From Nitrospira sp. (GTDB lineage Bacteria > Nitrospirota > Nitrospiria > Nitrospirales > Nitrospiraceae): 52,560 nucleotides of DNA. The stretch spans positions 415,529 through 468,088 of the forward strand of contig SWDI01000001.1 in the NCBI GenBank assembly GCA_005116955.1, read 5' to 3'. The notes below the pieces were generated by a model. That model was not told the DNA's origin. It saw only the letters and a program-made list of their open reading frames with translations, and ran no database searches. Shown one piece after another: positions 40,888-49,348 of the stretch. Within the stretch, counting starts at the first letter, position 1; each line of letters begins with the position of its first letter. Position numbers and translations under genes: made by a program.

Positions 40888-43323
40888 ATGAGTAAAGGAT
40901 ACGATCATCACGCCATCGAAACGAAGTGGCAGCAATACTGGGAGGAGCACCGGACGTTTCGCGTCACAGAAGATTCCAGTAAGCCAAAATTTTATTGTCT
41001 CGACATGTTTCCCTATCCGTCCGGAGCCGGACTCCATGTCGGCCATCTCGAAGGGTATACCGCGACCGATATTGTCTCGCGCTATAAGCGGATGAAGGGC
41101 TTCAACGTTCTGCATCCGATGGGCTGGGATGCCTTTGGGTTGCCGGCGGAACAGTACGCCGTCAAAACTGGGATTCACCCCGCTCTTACCACCGCTCAAA
41201 ACATTGCCACGTTCAAACGCCAGATGAAGCGTGTGGGGCTCTCGTATGACTGGGAGCGAGAACTCAGCACCACAGATCCGCAGTACTATCGGTGGACGCA
41301 ATGGATTTTCCTGAAGCTCTTCGAACGGGGATTGGCCTACGTGGCGGAAGTTCCTGTGAACTGGTGTCCGGCGCTCGGTACGGTGCTGGCCAATGAAGAA
41401 ATCGTCGACGGCAAGAGTGAAGTGGGTGGCTTCGATGTGATTCGCAAGCCGATGCGCCAATGGGTGCTCAAGATTACGGCTTACGCCGATCGACTGCTTG
41501 AAGACTTACCACTCGTCGACTGGCCTTCCAGTACGCTGGAGATGCAAAAGAATTGGATCGGGCGTTCGATCGGTGCGGAGGTTGATTTTGCCCTGGCGGA
41601 TCGGAGCGGCGCGATTCGCGTGTTCACGACCAGACCGGACACGCTGTTCGGCGCGACCTATATGGTTCTGGCGCCTGAACATCCGCTGGTCGATGTGGTC
41701 ACAAGCGGCGAACAGAAAGCGACCGTCCAGGCCTATCGTGAAACTGCGGCCAAGAAAAGTGATTTGCAACGGCAAGAGCTCGAAAAAGAAAAGACCGGTG
41801 TCTTCACCGGCGGCTACGCGATCAATCCGGTAAACCAGGAACGGTTGCCGATTTGGATCGCAGACTATGTATTGATGAGTTATGGAACAGGCGCCATCAT
41901 GGCCGTGCCGGCGCATGACGAGCGAGACTGGGCGTTTGCGCACCAATACGCGTTGTCGATTCGTGAGGTTATTTCCGGCGGGAATGTTCAGGAAGTGGCC
42001 TTCACTGATACGGATCGCGGGAAGGTCGTGAATTCGTCCATGGGCGATGGCACGTTCTCAATCAACGGTCTCACGCCTTCCGAGGCGATTCCGAAGATCA
42101 CCGATTGGTTGGCAAAGCAAGGGCAGGGCACGCGAGCGGTCAACTACAAACTCCGGGACTGGCTCTTTGCCCGCCAGCGCTATTGGGGAGAGCCGTTTCC
42201 CATTATGTGGGTGGACGGAGAAGCGCGTCCGCTTCCGGAAGAGCAACTTCCCCTCGTGTTGCCAGAATCCAACAACTTTAAACCATCCGGCACAGGAGAG
42301 AGTCCATTGGCGAACTTGGACCAGTGGCTCGTCACCACCGATCCCACTACCAATAAACCGGCTCGGCGCGAGACCAACACCATGCCGCAGTGGGCAGGAT
42401 CTTGCTGGTACTACCTGCGATTCATCGATCCTAAGAACGCAACACAGCTCGTTGACCCTGAAAAAGAGCGCTATTGGATGCCTGTAGACCTGTACATCGG
42501 GGGCAGTGAACATGCGGTCCTGCATCTTCTGTATGCTCGGTTCTGGCATAAAGTTCTGTTCGATATTGGCGTCGTGAGCACTCCTGAGCCATTCAGGAAA
42601 TTAGTCCATCAGGGCATCGTCTTGGGAGAAGACAATCAGAAGATGTCGAAGTCCCGGGGAAACGTGGTGAACCCGGACGACATGATCGATCAGTTCGGCG
42701 CAGATGCCGTACGCCTCTATGAGATGTTCATGGGACCGCTCGAAGCCACGAAGCCTTGGAGCATCAGGGGCGTGGAAGGCGTGACCCGTTTCTTGGAACG
42801 AGTTTGGCGGCTGATGGTCGATGAACAAGGCCGGCTCTCACACGCCGTCGTTTTAGCTGAACCGAGCCTTGATCACCAACGGTTGCTTCATCAAACCATC
42901 AAGAAGGTGACTGAGGACATCGAGGCCCTCCGGTTCAATACGGCGATCTCTCAGATGATGATTTTCACGAATGAGATGACGAAGGCGCAGCAACGGTCTC
43001 GATTGGTGATCGAGCCGTTCGTCTTGCTGCTCTCGCCGTTCGCGCCGCATGTTGCCGAGGAACTCTGGGACGTGCTGGGGCACCAACCCAGTGTGTCACA
43101 ACAGCCTTGGCCGATCTTCGATCCAGCGATGACGCTGAGCGAGCGCATGATCATCCCGGTTCAGGTCAATGGTCGGCTTCGGGCGAAGATTGATGTTCCC
43201 GTAGGCACGTCGCGTGATGAGATCGAACGGTTGGCTCGCGCAGAGGCGGAGGAGTGGATCCAAGGTAAAGAATCAAAAAAGGTGATCTACGTCGAAAAGA
43301 AGTTGCTTAACTTTGTGGTGTGA
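40888..43323 (+). CDS. leuS: Leucyl-tRNA synthetase
   Basis: An 811-residue class I synthetase, normal bacterial size. The HIGH-type motif HVGH is at residues 50-53 in [16 protein letters not shown]. The editing domain (about 220-420) has the family motifs [13 protein letters not shown] and [15 protein letters not shown]. The KMSKS motif is intact near residue 584 ([13 protein letters not shown]). The anticodon-binding and C-terminal domains follow. ATG 40882 would add two residues. lptE follows within 5 bp, then holA, a widespread arrangement. Confidence 0.96.
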   Translation: MSKGYDHHAIETKWQQYWEEHRTFRVTEDSSKPKFYCLDMFPYPSGAGLHVGHLEGYTATDIVSRYKRMKGFNVLHPMGWDAFGLPAEQYAVKTGIHPALTTAQNIATFKRQMKRVGLSYDWERELSTTDPQYYRWTQWIFLKLFERGLAYVAEVPVNWCPALGTVLANEEIVDGKSEVGGFDVIRKPMRQWVLKITAYADRLLEDLPLVDWPSSTLEMQKNWIGRSIGAEVDFALADRSGAIRVFTTRPDTLFGATYMVLAPEHPLVDVVTSGEQKATVQAYRETAAKKSDLQRQELEKEKTGVFTGGYAINPVNQERLPIWIADYVLMSYGTGAIMAVPAHDERDWAFAHQYALSIREVISGGNVQEVAFTDTDRGKVVNSSMGDGTFSINGLTPSEAIPKITDWLAKQGQGTRAVNYKLRDWLFARQRYWGEPFPIMWVDGEARPLPEEQLPLVLPESNNFKPSGTGESPLANLDQWLVTTDPTTNKPARRETNTMPQWAGSCWYYLRFIDPKNATQLVDPEKERYWMPVDLYIGGSEHAVLHLLYARFWHKVLFDIGVVSTPEPFRKLVHQGIVLGEDNQKMSKSRGNVVNPDDMIDQFGADAVRLYEMFMGPLEATKPWSIRGVEGVTRFLERVWRLMVDEQGRLSHAVVLAEPSLDHQRLLHQTIKKVTEDIEALRFNTAISQMMIFTNEMTKAQQRSRLVIEPFVLLLSPFAPHVAEELWDVLGHQPSVSQQPWPIFDPAMTLSERMIIPVQVNGRLRAKIDVPVGTSRDEIERLARAEAEEWIQGKESKKVIYVEKKLLNFVV

Positions 43324-43327
43324 GGAC

Positions 43328-43954
43328 ATGCGTGGTTCTCGCACTCGACATGCAGGACTCCGTACACCGCTCTCGGCCATCGGGTGCCTCATGGTGATGA
43401 CTCTGTTGACCGCCTGTGGGTATCAGTTTCGAGTGGAGGGAGCTGGCCCAACTATCGGAGGAGTTTCTGCGACCACTTCCAAAGAGCCTCCGCCGCGCCT
43501 CATCATCCGGACATTAATCAATAGTAGCTTCGAGCCAAATCTTGAAACGCGCTACACCAACTATCTCCGCGAAGAGTTTTCTGCCGGCAGCGGGGCGCAG
43601 GTTGTGTCTGACTCTGAAGCAGCGGATCTTGTGTTAACCGGGCAAATCCTTTCGGTGATCGTGCCGACGCTCAGTTTTTCCTCGACGGCAACGTTGGAAA
43701 GCAGGACTGAGGTGGTCGTCTTGGCTCGGGTTGAAGACGCAGGGTCAAGAAAAGTGGTCTGGAGCCAAGTCGTCAAAGGGGCGTCGGAGTTCTTCATTAC
43801 GCCCGATCTCCAGTTTAATCGGGCGTTGCAGAACCGCGCGGTTGAGCAGGCGGGCCGCCTTGTGGCGGCTGATCTGGCGACTCGCTTTTTGTTACAGCTC
43901 GAGATGGGAGCGCTCACGAAGCAAGCGTCTGCGCCAGCTTCTGTGTCTCACTAA
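43328..43954 (+). CDS. lptE: LPS-assembly lipoprotein LptE
   Basis: A 208-residue outer-membrane lipoprotein. The signal peptide ends in the lipobox LLTACGYQF, and the CGY motif after cleavage is characteristic of LptE. The mature part is the expected two-layer fold with RYTNYLREEF and a strand-rich middle (SFSSTATLESRTEVVVLARV). It plugs the LptD barrel and delivers LPS to the cell surface, so a Gram-negative envelope is implied. The ATG at 43328 lies 4 bp after the leuS stop; holA follows. Confidence 0.87.
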   Translation: MRGSRTRHAGLRTPLSAIGCLMVMTLLTACGYQFRVEGAGPTIGGVSATTSKEPPPRLIIRTLINSSFEPNLETRYTNYLREEFSAGSGAQVVSDSEAADLVLTGQILSVIVPTLSFSSTATLESRTEVVVLARVEDAGSRKVVWSQVVKGASEFFITPDLQFNRALQNRAVEQAGRLVAADLATRFLLQLEMGALTKQASAPASVSH

Positions 43955-43972
43955 GATCAAAGGTCTAGACCA

Positions 43973-45079
43973 ATGTCATCGACCATGAGCCCTGTGCAAC
44001 TAGAGGCGGCGCTGAGGCAGCAGGCGCCTGGATCTCTGTACCTCATCGTGGGGGAAGAAGACCTTCTGCGGGATTCTGCGCTTGCTGCCATCAAGCGCGC
44101 GGTTCTTGGCAGCGAAGGGGATGAATTCAATTGCGAACTGTTTTATGGAGATGACGCGAGCGGAACCGATATTCGCAACAGTGCGGCGGTTGTGCCGGTC
44201 TTTGCGGAGCGTCGCGTCGTTGTGGTGAAGGCGGCGGAAAAACTGACTGCTCGAGAAAGCGAGCCGCTGCTCGACAGTGTGAACAATCCGGTGGACTCCA
44301 CGACGCTGGTGTTCGTGAGCCCGAAGCTGGATGGTCGGCTGAAATTTTCACAGGCCCTGGCTCGCGCGGCATGCATGGTCGATTGCTCGCCCCTCCGCGA
44401 GGCGCAGCTGCCTTCTTGGATTGCCCGTGAAGCGGAACGGGTTGGGCTTCGCCTAGAGGAAGCAGCGGCCTACGTGCTGCAGGAGGCTTGCGGCGCATCA
44501 CTCTATGGCTTGCGGAGAGAACTGGAGAAGCTGGCTTCCTATGTGCCTGCCGATCGGGCGGTGACTGCCGCCGATGTGCATCTGTTGCGTGGGATGGAGC
44601 CGGGGGCCTCTGTGTTCGATTTGACGTTGGCTATCGCGGAGGGTCGCCGTGGACAGGCGCTTTCCATTGTGGCGCGGAATCTAGAAGCAGGAGAAGCCCC
44701 GCTTCGGATCCTTGGCTCGCTTGCGTGGCAGTATCGCCGTCTCTGGAAGATCAAAGAGCTGCTGGCCAATGGCGGTCGTGAAAATGAGGCAGCGAGGAGC
44801 TTGCGCATGGACCCGTTGAAGGTCCGCTCCTTTCTCGATCGGTTTTCCGAGCGACATCTTCAAGCCGCGCTCGGTCTCTTTCTGGAAACCGATGGGAGGC
44901 TGAAAGGGGGCAGCGGCAGTCGGCCAAGAATGGTGCTGGAGCGTCTGCTGCTGAAGCTGTGCGAAGGTACCGCAAGTACACACGGTGAACAGCCGAACCG
45001 TCCTCCGGCGTCACCGAAGCGGGTTCCTGGACGGGTGCTGTCGAACGTCCGGACGATTAAGAGCCGGACAGCCCGTTGA
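43973..45079 (+). CDS. holA: DNA polymerase III subunit delta
   Basis: A 368-residue clamp-loader subunit that opens the beta clamp. Family features are LYLIVGEEDLLRDSALAAIK at the N-terminus, FAERRVVVVKAAEKL, and DLTLAIAEGRRGQAL with LGSLAWQYRRLWKIKELL in the C-terminal collar domain. A basic, proline-containing tail of about 30 residues extends beyond the conserved part and its coding end overlaps the convergent rpsT gene by 23 bp. It is the third gene of the leuS-lptE-holA group. Confidence 0.92.
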   Translation: MSSTMSPVQLEAALRQQAPGSLYLIVGEEDLLRDSALAAIKRAVLGSEGDEFNCELFYGDDASGTDIRNSAAVVPVFAERRVVVVKAAEKLTARESEPLLDSVNNPVDSTTLVFVSPKLDGRLKFSQALARAACMVDCSPLREAQLPSWIAREAERVGLRLEEAAAYVLQEACGASLYGLRRELEKLASYVPADRAVTAADVHLLRGMEPGASVFDLTLAIAEGRRGQALSIVARNLEAGEAPLRILGSLAWQYRRLWKIKELLANGGRENEAARSLRMDPLKVRSFLDRFSERHLQAALGLFLETDGRLKGGSGSRPRMVLERLLLKLCEGTASTHGEQPNRPPASPKRVPGRVLSNVRTIKSRTAR

Positions 45080-45329
45080 CGTGCAACGCCAGGCGAGAAA
45101 TTCGGCGAGATGCGGTATTGGGATGAAGCGCACCTTTAGAAACGGCTTTCCCGATGGCCGAGGTGGCTTCCAGCAAGTTGGTTTTGGCCTCGTCAGCTTT
45201 TTTCTCGGCTACGGCGGACTGAACCTTCTTGATGATCGTCTTCACCGCGTTCATCGTGGCCCGGTTCCGATCATGTCGTCGCTCAGCTTGACGCGCACGT
45301 CGAATCGTCGATTTATGAATCTGAGGCAT
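45057..45329 (-). CDS. rpsT: 30S ribosomal protein S20
   Basis: A 90-residue basic helical bundle protein that binds 16S rRNA early in assembly. The opening MPQIHKSTIRRARQAERRHD and the later KGALHPNTASRRISRLALHV are the S20 signatures. It is convergent with holA, a very common arrangement, and here the two 3' ends overlap by 23 bp. ATAGGAGTGATCG precedes the ATG, and a promoter with TTGACG lies upstream. Confidence 0.95.
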   Translation of the reverse strand: MPQIHKSTIRRARQAERRHDRNRATMNAVKTIIKKVQSAVAEKKADEAKTNLLEATSAIGKAVSKGALHPNTASRRISRLALHVNGLSGS

Positions 45330-45355
45330 CGATCACTCCTATGAAAAAAATGACT

Positions 45356-45383
45356 AGTATCATAATATCTCGCCGGTCGTCAA
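45356..45383 (-). promoter_or_regulatory. Promoter of rpsT
   Basis: On the minus strand TTGACG (45378-45383), a 16-bp spacer and GATACT (45356-45361), about 27 nt before the rpsT start codon. Confidence 0.5.
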
Positions 45384-45411
45384 GGATCGGCATTCAAGAA
45401 GGAGTACGAGT

Positions 45412-46125
45412 ATGGTGAAGACTACGGCACGTGACCGACTCATCTTTGCATTGGATGTGCCCTCAGCGGCGGAAGCAGACCGGCTCTTAGACCGGCTCCA
45501 GGGGCATATTTCGTTCGTCAAGGTCGGCCTTGAGCTCTACACCGCAGCAGGCCCCGAGATGGTGAAGCGGATTGTGGAGCGGGGCATGCGGGTGTTTCTC
45601 GACCTTAAATTTCTCGACATCGAAGAGACAGTTCGCCGCGCGACAAGTCGGGTTGCGGACATGGGAGTGGAGTTTTTAACCATCCACGCGAACCGCAAGG
45701 CACTCATAGCGGCTGTGCAAGGGCGGGAGGGTTCGGCACTGAAGCTGCTCGCCGTGACCGTGCTGACAAATTTCGACAGTCAGGACCTCCGGGAAATGGG
45801 GATACAGCGGACGGTTCAAGATCTGGTCACAGCCCGGGCAGCGCTCGCTTCAGAAGTTGGCTGCGACGGGGTGGTGGCCTCCGGTGAAGAAGCAGCGGCC
45901 ATCCGGCAGAAAGTCGGGCGAGACTTTGTGGTTGTCACGCCGGGAGTCCGGCCAGCCGGCAAGGGAGTCGACGACCATGCACGGGCCACGACGCCCACAC
46001 AGACGATCGCGTCCGGCGCCGATTATCTCGTGATCGGCCGGCCTATTCGCGACGCGGGAGACCCGGCAGCAACGGTGGCGGCCATCACCGCAGAGATGCA
46101 GGCGGCCTTTGATGCACGAGGGTAG
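45412..46125 (+). CDS. pyrF: Orotidine 5'-phosphate decarboxylase
   Basis: A 237-residue TIM-barrel enzyme that makes UMP in the last step of pyrimidine synthesis. The catalytic Lys-Asp network is seen in FALDVPSA, FVKVGLELYTAAG and VFLDLKFLDIEETV, and the phosphate loop in VTPGVRPAGKGVDDHARATTP and YLVIGRPI. AAGGAG lies 8 nt before the ATG at 45412. It stands alone; a hairpin follows about 20 bp after the stop. Confidence 0.96.
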   Translation: MVKTTARDRLIFALDVPSAAEADRLLDRLQGHISFVKVGLELYTAAGPEMVKRIVERGMRVFLDLKFLDIEETVRRATSRVADMGVEFLTIHANRKALIAAVQGREGSALKLLAVTVLTNFDSQDLREMGIQRTVQDLVTARAALASEVGCDGVVASGEEAAAIRQKVGRDFVVVTPGVRPAGKGVDDHARATTPTQTIASGADYLVIGRPIRDAGDPAATVAAITAEMQAAFDARG

Positions 46126-46142
46126 GCACCATCGGTCAATCG

Positions 46143-46179
46143 TCGACGGTGGGAGGTAATGTGGAGCTCCAACCGTCGA
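46143..46179. terminator. Hairpin after pyrF
   Basis: TCGACGGT (46143-46150) pairs perfectly with ACCGTCGA (46172-46179), with an inner GGAG/CTCC stem. No T-run follows. Confidence 0.5.
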
Positions 46180-46294
46180 TCACCCCGCGACTCTTTACGG
46201 TTGGCAACATGCCCTAGCGGGTTGCGGCCACTCCAGCGTCTTTGCTAAGATTACCCGTTGCTGCGTCGGTTGCAACCTGCGAATTTCCCTTCAT

Positions 46295-46372
46295 GGTGGG
46301 TGTAGCTCAGTTGGTTAGAGCGCCGGATTGTGGATCCGGAGGTCGCGGGTTCGAAACCCGTCATCCACCCCA
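46295..46372 (+). tRNA. tRNA-His (GTG anticodon)
   Basis: Cloverleaf with acceptor GTGGGTG/CATCCAC (one G-T pair), D arm GCTCAGTTGGTTAGAGC, anticodon stem CCGGATTGTGGATCCGG with anticodon GTG, and T arm GCGGGTTCGAAACCCGT. The extra 5' G at 46295 opposes C73, the identity mark of tRNA-His. CCA is encoded. An integrase remnant lies directly downstream. Confidence 0.97.
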
Positions 46373-46400
46373 TACCCCCTCGTCATAACCTCTTGGGGCA

Positions 46401-46592
46401 TCAGTTGATCTGAAGATGCACAGATCTGGCGAACGTCGCCGCTGGTTGCGCCGAGGTTGCAGAATCCGGCTGTAGCGCTGGCGTATCTAGCCGATCGACG
46501 GCTTGCTTATTCCAGCCTGGAATCAAATGGCTGTACAGGTCCACCGTGACCTGGATAGAGCTGTGGTCCATCTGATCCTTCACATAGATCAC
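46401..46592 (-). pseudogene. Tyrosine recombinase (phage-type integrase) C-terminal remnant
   Basis: Encodes IYVKDQMDHSSIQVTVDLYS followed by HLIPGWNKQAVDRLD, which is the conserved C-terminal box of tyrosine integrases: His in DHSS and nucleophile Tyr in VDLYSHLIPG. Only about 65 residues remain; the Arg-containing catalytic part upstream is missing and the frame upstream carries nothing recognisable. It points toward the tRNA-His gene 28 bp away, the usual layout of an integrated element whose attachment site is the tRNA 3' end. It is probably the scar of a lost phage or island. Confidence 0.8.
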
Positions 46593-46634
46593 GTTGTTGA
46601 AGGAACAGTCGGTTAGGCTTCTGCTCCCGAAGGG

Positions 46635-47285
46635 CTAATTACCCACAATCAGATTTCTGCCGGTTCGGACACGATCTGCTTTGAGAGCAACCATGCGTCG
46701 AAGGATGCAGTGTGCTTCGCGCAAGACCTGCTCGGACGGGCGGTCGCAGAAGATATGTGCCTCGGTCTCCTGAAGCTCCGAGTCACTGTCCCACCGCAGT
46801 TCGGCAGGCATATCAGCCGAACTGGTTTCAATTGTAAGGAATCGACGCAGGACCTCCTCCATGGATGGAATGGAATGTTGTGATAGGGCGGTCTCACCAT
46901 GGGGTGTCTTTCCTCTGGTCTGGAGTGAGGTCTCATGATCGGCGGTTCGTGACATCCACATGAGCCCGAGTTTGTGCCGGAGAAATTCGGTGACCCAGGC
47001 CTGATCGATCGGTGCCATCTCATGGGCTTCAATTGCAAACTCATGACCGAGTACCCACAGCACGGTCGCCCGATGGACACACAGCGGTGCCGACCGTTCG
47101 GGAATGGATACCTGGAGAGCTAACTGCATACCGGGTGTTACCAGCATCGATCCTGCCACTCGCCAGCCCCGAGAGGTTAGATCTAGAATAGTCCCTTCTG
47201 CGAGAAGTGCGTCATTTCCGTATACCACGGGCCAGCTGACCGGAAATCGACTATGGTGCCGCATGGGATTCGTTCTGTTTGTCAT
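46635..47285 (-). CDS. PilZ-domain protein
   Basis: A 216-residue protein. The N-terminal half resembles PilZ: RHHSRFPVSWPVVYGND opens it, and LDLTSRGWRVAGS fits the D/NXSXXG motif with Thr for the first Ser; the remainder of the fold (VHRATVLWVLGHEFAIEAHE) is beta-rich. PilZ domains bind cyclic di-GMP through the Arg pair and the DXSXXG loop. The C-terminal half is helical (SEQVLREAHCILRRMVALKA) and unassigned. ATG 47285 has AAGGAG 5 nt upstream, so the longer frame to 47354 is unlikely. No partner is adjacent. Confidence 0.72.
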   Translation of the reverse strand: MTNRTNPMRHHSRFPVSWPVVYGNDALLAEGTILDLTSRGWRVAGSMLVTPGMQLALQVSIPERSAPLCVHRATVLWVLGHEFAIEAHEMAPIDQAWVTEFLRHKLGLMWMSRTADHETSLQTRGKTPHGETALSQHSIPSMEEVLRRFLTIETSSADMPAELRWDSDSELQETEAHIFCDRPSEQVLREAHCILRRMVALKADRVRTGRNLIVGN

Positions 47286-47765
47286 GGGTTCTCCTTCCGC
47301 TTGTGTCCATTGGCCTGATAGATCAAGCGTAGCGGAGAGAGTAGGCGGGCGCATCCCTCGAAATGCCTACCACGAAAGAGGGGGGCTAATTCTAAGTGCC
47401 TAGCCCACGTTGCGTACCTTGGGGGGTCTTGGTTTTGGGCGACACAGGGGGAATGACGCACCTTCTATCTCTGGGATCAGTGAAAAGACCACGATGATAA
47501 ATTTTGCCAGGATTCGTTACTCTGACCAGGCAGGGGGACAAGCATGACCAAGAGTCCATTATGGGATCGCGTGAGCGCTGGAGCCATCTCGACGGTTAGA
47601 GGAGAGAATGCGAGTCAATGTGCTTCATGCTCAATCGTCGTATGCCTAGGTGACAGGCATCCTGATACAATGACGGAAGGCCGGTCAGCGCCGGGAATCC
47701 CTACTGGCCACCATGATACAGCCACGGAGACTGATCGTCCCCACATGTGGAAAGGAAATGTCGCG
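47286..47765. other. 480-bp stretch without a supported gene
   Basis: An open frame continues in phase upstream of the exported protein to ATG 47544, but its residues look unstructured and the true signal peptide begins at 47766. A poly-G tract (GGGGGG) and two short repeats of GCAGGGGG/CAGGGGG lie near 47420-47540. No promoter is convincing. Confidence 0.35.
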
Positions 47766-48056
47766 ATGCATCGGCTTATAACCAGTACACTGAACGGTTT
47801 CCTGCTTCTGGCCATTACCATAGTCAGTCTGCCAAATTCCGCCCTCGCCCTTCCGCCCGTTCAAGGAGAAGTTGTCTCCATGACGGTCGGTATTCCTGGA
47901 ACGATGGTCATTCGAGATGAAAAAGGGCAGCTCCATATTCTGAACCTCACGCCACAGACCCAACTCGGCAGCCAATTTAAGGTGGGCGACAAGGTGCTTG
48001 CCTTTTTCAGCCCGTATGGCGTGAGCGCAGTTCAGCCCCAGACGGGAAGTCGGTAG
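47766..48056 (+). CDS. Small exported protein of unknown function
   Basis: A 96-residue protein. The signal peptide (about 1-27) ends ALA in NSALALPP. The mature part of about 70 residues is one small beta-barrel-like domain: VQGEVVSMTVGIPGTMVIRD, then LHILNLTPQTQLGSQFKVGD and VLAFFSPYGVSAVQ. The pattern of strand, glycine turn and GDKV near the end resembles OB- or SH3-like exported domains. ATG 47766 was chosen because AAAGGAA lies 9 nt upstream. A convergent hairpin ends it. Confidence 0.72.
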   Translation: MHRLITSTLNGFLLLAITIVSLPNSALALPPVQGEVVSMTVGIPGTMVIRDEKGQLHILNLTPQTQLGSQFKVGDKVLAFFSPYGVSAVQPQTGSR

Positions 48057-48082
48057 TCCGGTCCGACCTCCCAATAGATCCA

Positions 48083-48118
48083 TAGACGCAGAGTATGCTC
48101 TGTGTATCTACGCGTCTA
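48083..48118. terminator. Bidirectional hairpin between convergent genes
   Basis: TAGACGC (48083-48089) pairs with GCGTCTA (48112-48118) and CAGAG with CTCTG inside. The outer arm contains the stop codon of the minus-strand gene. Confidence 0.55.
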
Positions 48119-48337
48119 CTCTCCCCGAAGTACAGTCAGGAGTCCAACTGCGCCGAGGAACCCACCGAGGATGATCAGGAACGATGACGTGGTTGGTACG
48201 CTGGTTTCCTGCGGAGGGGGCCAATCGACAAAGAGCCCAAGCGAAATAAGAACGATGCTGAGTGCAAGCATCCCTTTCCAGCGGATGGTGATCCGCCGAT
48301 CCGTCTCGTGAGCTTCTCTAGACTGCTTTTCCGACAT
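48116..48337 (-). CDS. Small two-helix membrane protein
   Basis: A 73-residue protein. A polar N-terminus (MSEKQSREAHETDRRITIRW) is followed by two hydrophobic helices (MLALSIVLISLGLFV and FLIILGGFLGAVGLLTVL) joined by DWPPPQETSVPTTSS. The positive charge before helix 1 predicts both termini in the cytoplasm. No family is recognised. It is convergent with the exported protein at 47766 and divergent from the gene at 48477. Confidence 0.6.
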   Translation of the reverse strand: MSEKQSREAHETDRRITIRWKGMLALSIVLISLGLFVDWPPPQETSVPTTSSFLIILGGFLGAVGLLTVLRGE

Positions 48338-48476
48338 TGATCCTCTTGAGCTGATTCACGATCAGCATGGCGCCTTGGAACGGCGACAGTCAAGGACCAG
48401 TCGTACTCTTGTCGGGAGTTCCTCCAAGGGCGTATGGTTAGCGTATGCAAGACCGAGAACATCAGGCAAGGTTTTC

Positions 48477-49301
48477 ATGGTGTGGTTGACGAAGTGCTGG
48501 AACTGGTTCTGGCGGCAAAGCCTCCTCAGTAAGGTTGCCATTCTTGGCCTGTTTGCGGCCTTTGTCCCCTTTGTCCTCCCGACGGTTGTGAACTGGTTCA
48601 GACCGACGATGATTCATGTCGGCGTATCGTTCTATACGTATGAACGGGGCATTCAGCCACAGGGGATGAATACGCTCTATTTCTTTGAACGACGCAATCT
48701 GGTGTCTGATTGCAGCATCCGCCGAGAGGAACAATCGGTGCCGAATGGTCGGGCCAAAGCCCCCGATTCGCAAGCGTGGGTGCTCATCAAGCTGTTACTC
48801 GAAAATGTGTCCGAACGCGACATCACAAATTTGCGGGTGGGTGTCCGGTCTCCCGCCATCAATCAGTTGACGCAGCTCCTGACGGCCCCGAATCGTGTGG
48901 TCACCATCCAGAAAGAGACACCGCCTGATGTGAAACCATTGTATGTCCTCTCGATCGCGACTCTTCCCGGGGAGAGTTCGGCGGTCGTCACCTTAAAGAC
49001 GCCTATTGACGACAATCTGCGAGAATTTATTTACGCCAAGCGCCGCCCGGTGACCATCCAGGTTTCTTACGTCTCGGCGGACCAGTTCAGGCAATACCCA
49101 CCGATCGTTTCGCGCACGAATGTGGTCAAGATATTGAATCGTGAAGGCGTCTTGCGGACCAACGATGAGGCGTTCGCTGAAGAAAAGCTCCAGGTGACGA
49201 TGTTGTCCCCCAATGAGCCGTCTATGAAGGAAGGAGCAGCTTCGTATCGGACTCTTCCTAGGGCCAAGGCTTGTACGGAGGCAGAGGCAGGCGTGTGGTG
49301 A
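48477..49301 (+). CDS. Membrane-anchored protein of unknown function
   Basis: A 274-residue protein with one N-terminal membrane helix (SLLSKVAILGLFAAFVPFVL, about residues 14-35) and a large soluble part. That part begins with FYTYERGIQPQGMNTLYFFE and looks beta-sandwich-like (ISERDITNLRV-type strands, LLLENVSERDITNLRVGVRS), perhaps an immunoglobulin-like fold. I know no family. ATG 48477 was chosen from the AAGG upstream and the position of the helix; the frame is open to 48375. Confidence 0.7.
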   Translation: MVWLTKCWNWFWRQSLLSKVAILGLFAAFVPFVLPTVVNWFRPTMIHVGVSFYTYERGIQPQGMNTLYFFERRNLVSDCSIRREEQSVPNGRAKAPDSQAWVLIKLLLENVSERDITNLRVGVRSPAINQLTQLLTAPNRVVTIQKETPPDVKPLYVLSIATLPGESSAVVTLKTPIDDNLREFIYAKRRPVTIQVSYVSADQFRQYPPIVSRTNVVKILNREGVLRTNDEAFAEEKLQVTMLSPNEPSMKEGAASYRTLPRAKACTEAEAGVW

Positions 49302-49348
49302 TCTTGGGTGTGGGAAGCTCGTGTCGAACGGGAAGGCGAGTCAACCCG

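Noticed and set aside
47544..47765. N-terminal extension of the small exported protein
   Set aside because: The extension is of low complexity, and a signal peptide with its own AAAGGAA site begins at 47766.
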